Assembly: GCA_023657465.1 (NCBI GenBank)
Contig: JAGTJX010000002.1
Coordinates: 124,001 to 188,000 of the forward strand
Direction: 5' to 3'
Length of the DNA stretch: 64,000 nucleotides
Origin: Lysobacteraceae bacterium
Lineage (GTDB): Bacteria > Bdellovibrionota > UBA1018 > JAGTJX01
In this document: in pieces, positions 61,273 to 64,000 of the stretch
Layout: each line of letters starts with the position of its first letter
Numbering within the stretch: position 1 is the first letter of the stretch
Made by a program: the position numbers and the translations under genes
The notes under the pieces: model-generated
Database searches by the model: none
The model's input: only the letters and a program-made list of their open reading frames with translations
What the model was told of the DNA's origin: nothing

Positions 61273-63057
61273 TTGAGAGGCACAAAACGTTCCGTAATAG
61301 GGGGGAGTGTTTTAGCAGTCGTCTTAGTGTTGTCCGGTTGCGGATCACAGAGCGGCGCTGAGGCACAAAAGTTCGTCAATCAAGCGCCGAAATCGGCTGC
61401 AGATGCAGGTCTGATTGTGAGGTTTGATTCTCAACATCAGGCCACGCAATATTTTGAGGAGCACGCCATTGAGGTGCGTCCGATTCATGAAGCATCTCTG
61501 ATGTACGAAATCAGAGGTGTGAGTGAAGAGGATTTCAAAAGGCAAGTGGGCTCGCACCAGTTCTTAGAGAAAAACAGAATCATCAAAAGTCTCGTGCCTA
61601 CTCAGAGAGCACGCTTTTTTTTTGATCAACAACTCAAACGAGTGAGTCTTCCGAAAACAACAAAAGTCAAAGCTGCTGGAACGTTTGATGTGGGTCAGTG
61701 CGTGTTCCGTTCTGATGCTAATCCAAGGTTGAAAGTCCCTAAGCCTTTGCTCGACGTGATCGAACCCATTGCACTTCGTGATGCTGAATCTCCACAAGTA
61801 AGATTAGGAACAAAAATCAAACTGGATTCTTCACGCTCCAGAAACACTGTGGATGGAATCAGGAAGCCTGATGTGTTTTGGAAAGTATGGGGTCCTACAG
61901 GGACGGTCCTTTCGGCTACAGAATCTTTCGGCACTGAGTTTAGCTTCACACCTGATATGCCTGGAATGTTCGACGTGACGTTAGTCGCTCGTGACGAAGA
62001 CGATCATTGTGCGTATATTCCTTATACTATTGGTGTGAATTACGCTGAACCTTACGCAGGTATTAAGCCTATAAGAGCACTCTCAGACAAGGACAGACAA
62101 GTGTTCTCTCACTTGGCTTCTATCTCTGCGTATGATGCTTGGAAGACCTCGAGTGGAGATCGGCAGATCATAGCGATCTTAGATTCTGGCGTAAATTATA
62201 ATCACCCGGATCTCGCGCAGAATATTTATGTGAATTCAAACAGCGAATATGGCAAGGACATGATCAATGGAACGGGAATGCCGTTTGATGACTTAGGTCA
62301 CGGTACTCACGTTGCAGGTCTTGCGGCATCTGCTGTGACAGGTGTAGCAAGACGCGCGATGATTCTTCCTGTGAAAGTCTTAGATGGAATGGGAGGCGGG
62401 GATCTAGCGAGTATCCTTGCGGGTATTTCATACGCTGTAGATCAAGGAGCAAAAGTGCTCAATTTGTCGCTCTCTTCTCAATCCGTATTCCAAGATGATC
62501 GCGAAAGACTCTCTGCTGCTTATCAGGAAGTATTGAAAGAGGTTGGTCGTAAGGGTGCTGTAGTGGTCGCTGCTGCTGGAAACGATAATAAAGATATCGA
62601 TGTTTTCCCAGTGTATCCATCTGCGCTCTCACTGGAATCGAATATTGTTATCTCAGTAGGCTCGACAAACTTGAAAGGGAGTCTCAGCGAGTACTCAAAC
62701 TATGGCGGCAAGACTGTGAATGTTTCTGCTCCAGGTGGTTCTTCTTCTGACGCTGATGCTGGCTCAGGAAACGACACGGGCGGACTCATGGCGACCTACT
62801 ACTGGCCTGTGGGAGGGAAGTACGGATATGTGAGACTCATGGGTACTTCCATGGCGACTCCTGTAACTTCTGGAGTGGTGGCTCTCATGAAAGCTGCGAA
62901 TCCTCAGATGACTAATTTTCAGCTTCGTACCGCTCTGATGAATTCATCAGATAAGTTGTCAGATCTCACAGGAAAGATTGCATCGGGAGGAAGAATCAAC
63001 GCAGCTCGAGCAGTATTACCGGTTGCTAAACCTGGTAAGGGTTGGACGAAACTGTAG
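61273..63057 (+). CDS. S8 (subtilisin-like) serine protease lipoprotein
   Basis: A 594-residue lipoprotein starting with TTG: signal then VLVLSGCGSQ with the lipobox Cys near residue 23. A propeptide-like region (residues 45-110) precedes the catalytic domain from about residue 270: IAILDSGVNYNHPDL (Asp), GHGTHVAGLAASAV (His), VVAAAGNDN and GTSMATPVTSGVVALMKAA (Ser). An immunoglobulin-like segment (residues 155-260) lies between. The triad is intact. The last 42 bases overlap the convergent heme A synthase gene. Confidence 0.93.
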   Translation: MRGTKRSVIGGSVLAVVLVLSGCGSQSGAEAQKFVNQAPKSAADAGLIVRFDSQHQATQYFEEHAIEVRPIHEASLMYEIRGVSEEDFKRQVGSHQFLEKNRIIKSLVPTQRARFFFDQQLKRVSLPKTTKVKAAGTFDVGQCVFRSDANPRLKVPKPLLDVIEPIALRDAESPQVRLGTKIKLDSSRSRNTVDGIRKPDVFWKVWGPTGTVLSATESFGTEFSFTPDMPGMFDVTLVARDEDDHCAYIPYTIGVNYAEPYAGIKPIRALSDKDRQVFSHLASISAYDAWKTSSGDRQIIAILDSGVNYNHPDLAQNIYVNSNSEYGKDMINGTGMPFDDLGHGTHVAGLAASAVTGVARRAMILPVKVLDGMGGGDLASILAGISYAVDQGAKVLNLSLSSQSVFQDDRERLSAAYQEVLKEVGRKGAVVVAAAGNDNKDIDVFPVYPSALSLESNIVISVGSTNLKGSLSEYSNYGGKTVNVSAPGGSSSDADAGSGNDTGGLMATYYWPVGGKYGYVRLMGTSMATPVTSGVVALMKAANPQMTNFQLRTALMNSSDKLSDLTGKIASGGRINAARAVLPVAKPGKGWTKL

Positions 63058-63915
63058 TTGGATCCACAGTACCCAAAGCGTGTTGGAGACTGCAAGGTGC
63101 AGAATCTGAATTCCAACGGGGGCTAGCGTGAGCCAGTTAATCACACCTAAAGTAATCTGCAAAAGAATGGTGTGTTGAAATGCCTTGGATGTTTTTGATT
63201 CAATTTTGAGTGCGTAAGCAAATCCTAAAAAAGCAAAGAGTACAGCAAGCACAGGATGAATTGCGCGCAGTCTGATGATCCAGTGAGACGAAGTGTCTAG
63301 GTCTTGTGCAATCCCGTGAGCAATCGATGTTGATGGAAAAAGCGTATCACCCAGAGCGCAAATCGCGCCAGTAGCAGCAATTAGCAGAAAGAGTACGGTG
63401 ATGCCAAACGAAGCTCCATCAAATCTGAGTTTAGAGTCTTGCGAGACATTGGATTTTAGTGATGAGGCGGTGAGAGTGAGAGAAGCGACGAGTAGAAGTG
63501 TGTTGATCAAGTGAAACGAAATCACCCAGACGCGTCCTGCAGAATCATCCTTCGCAACTAAACCAAAAATCACAAGACCTGCACCGATGAGTGCTTCGCA
63601 GATGATGAGGAAGAGACTGATGCTCGAGTACATTCGCGCACGATGCGGACGCTTCAAAAACTTCAAACATCCGATCCAAAGAGCCAAGACAAGCATGAGG
63701 CTTAAGCCAGAAGTGAATCTGTGGAAAAATTCAATGCTTGTAGCGATCGTTTTTGCAATCGGAATGACTTCGCCATTGCAGAGTGGCCAGTGACTTCCGC
63801 ATCCCGCTCCAGAGCCAGTAGCGCGTACTACAGCACCCCAGAGGATCACAAACACGATGTAAACGACCGATATCCATGCGATCTGATTTAAACGTTGTTG
63901 AATTTTGATGGTCAT
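63016..63915 (-). CDS. ctaA: Heme A synthase (COX15/CtaA)
   Basis: It converts heme O to heme A for aa3-type oxidases. From the ATG at 63915 it has 299 residues, the usual size, with eight hydrophobic segments. Heme-ligand His residues occur in EFFHRFTSG, ISFHLINT, RAIHPVLAV and ILHLAVSN. GAGCGSHWPLCNG in the first loop holds the Cys pair of the CtaA type. The frame is open upstream to 63993 but the extra part is not membrane-like. A gene for an exported protein starts divergently at 63933. Confidence 0.93.
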   Translation of the reverse strand: MTIKIQQRLNQIAWISVVYIVFVILWGAVVRATGSGAGCGSHWPLCNGEVIPIAKTIATSIEFFHRFTSGLSLMLVLALWIGCLKFLKRPHRARMYSSISLFLIICEALIGAGLVIFGLVAKDDSAGRVWVISFHLINTLLLVASLTLTASSLKSNVSQDSKLRFDGASFGITVLFLLIAATGAICALGDTLFPSTSIAHGIAQDLDTSSHWIIRLRAIHPVLAVLFAFLGFAYALKIESKTSKAFQHTILLQITLGVINWLTLAPVGIQILHLAVSNTLWVLWIQLQFRPTLTRFSNR

Positions 63916-63932
63916 AGGGGGAAAATAACAAA

Positions 63933-64000
63933 ATGTTCCGATACTTGTTACCGATATTTTTTCTCTTCGTTCATTTGGAGGAATCTCAGGCACAGAGTCT
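63933..64000 (+). CDS. Start of an exported protein, cut by window edge
   Basis: Twenty-two codons are visible: FRYLLPIFFLFVHLEESQAQ after the Met, a signal peptide with a likely cleavage after an Ala. AGGGGG lies 11 bases before the ATG. It is divergent from ctaA with 17 bases between the starts. Genes for cytochrome oxidase subunits often stand here, but nothing in the visible part proves it. Confidence 0.6.
   Translation, partial: MFRYLLPIFFLFVHLEESQAQS

Noticed and set aside
1-64000. CRISPR arrays, rRNA operons, tRNA genes and complete insertion sequences.
   Set aside because: No regularly spaced repeats, rRNA-like blocks, cloverleaf signatures or transposase motifs were seen by reading.

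Overview
The window reads as chromosomal DNA of a Gram-negative bacterium of moderate GC content. Exported lipoproteins with clear lipoboxes, a KdsD-type arabinose-5-phosphate isomerase (LPS Kdo pathway), an S8 lipoprotein protease, HEXXH exported proteins, a FecR/TPR envelope pair and heme A synthase next to a start of an exported protein together suggest an aerobic deltaproteobacterium-like or Bdellovibrionota-like organism. That placement is inferred from gene content and style and was not tested by search. No rRNA, tRNA or CRISPR array was found.

1-20.2 kb is a surface polysaccharide locus. It holds GDP-mannose 4,6-dehydratase (cut by the left edge), UDP-GlcNAc 2-epimerase, several glycosyltransferases (GT2, GT4, CgeB-like, alpha-1,2-fucosyltransferase GT11), a uronate-type epimerase next to an AsnB-type amidotransferase, an initiating polyprenyl-phosphate sugar transferase, sugar-modifying methyltransferases, a second GDP-sugar dehydratase-like protein and GalE. 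A hipBA toxin-antitoxin pair with three evenly spaced operators sits inside this locus. 20.2-30.3 kb holds aconitase, a pair of related exported zincin-like genes (one decayed), a double-length GT-C-like membrane protein, TrpS, an S2P-like protease and a XerC/D recombinase.

30.3-44 kb holds ThyA, an AT-hook/HTH regulator, an MBL hydrolase, an HNH protein, two large inverted-repeat structures, a DUF971 protein, a possible transglutaminase-like exported protein, and a mostly leftward cell-envelope run (Sua5, MurF, thioredoxin-fold lipoprotein, KdsD, SuhB, class IV aminotransferase). 44-53 kb holds HflX, a retropepsin-like/PDZ exported protein and the conserved leftward rimP-nusA-infB-rbfA-truB translation operon.

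53-64 kb holds a c-type cytochrome, an ORF6N-type gene broken at a perfect 33-bp palindrome, a ybhP/clsB-like pair, and an envelope cluster: a TPR protein divergent from FecR, a large lipoprotein, a GT2 and an S8 protease whose ribosome-binding site is a run of nine G. It ends with heme A synthase and the start of an exported protein cut by the right edge. I saw no single unmistakable new system. The strongest unusual signals are the hip operator array, the palindrome-broken ORF6N gene, the decayed/intact zincin pair and the inverted-repeat pair at 33.5 kb.
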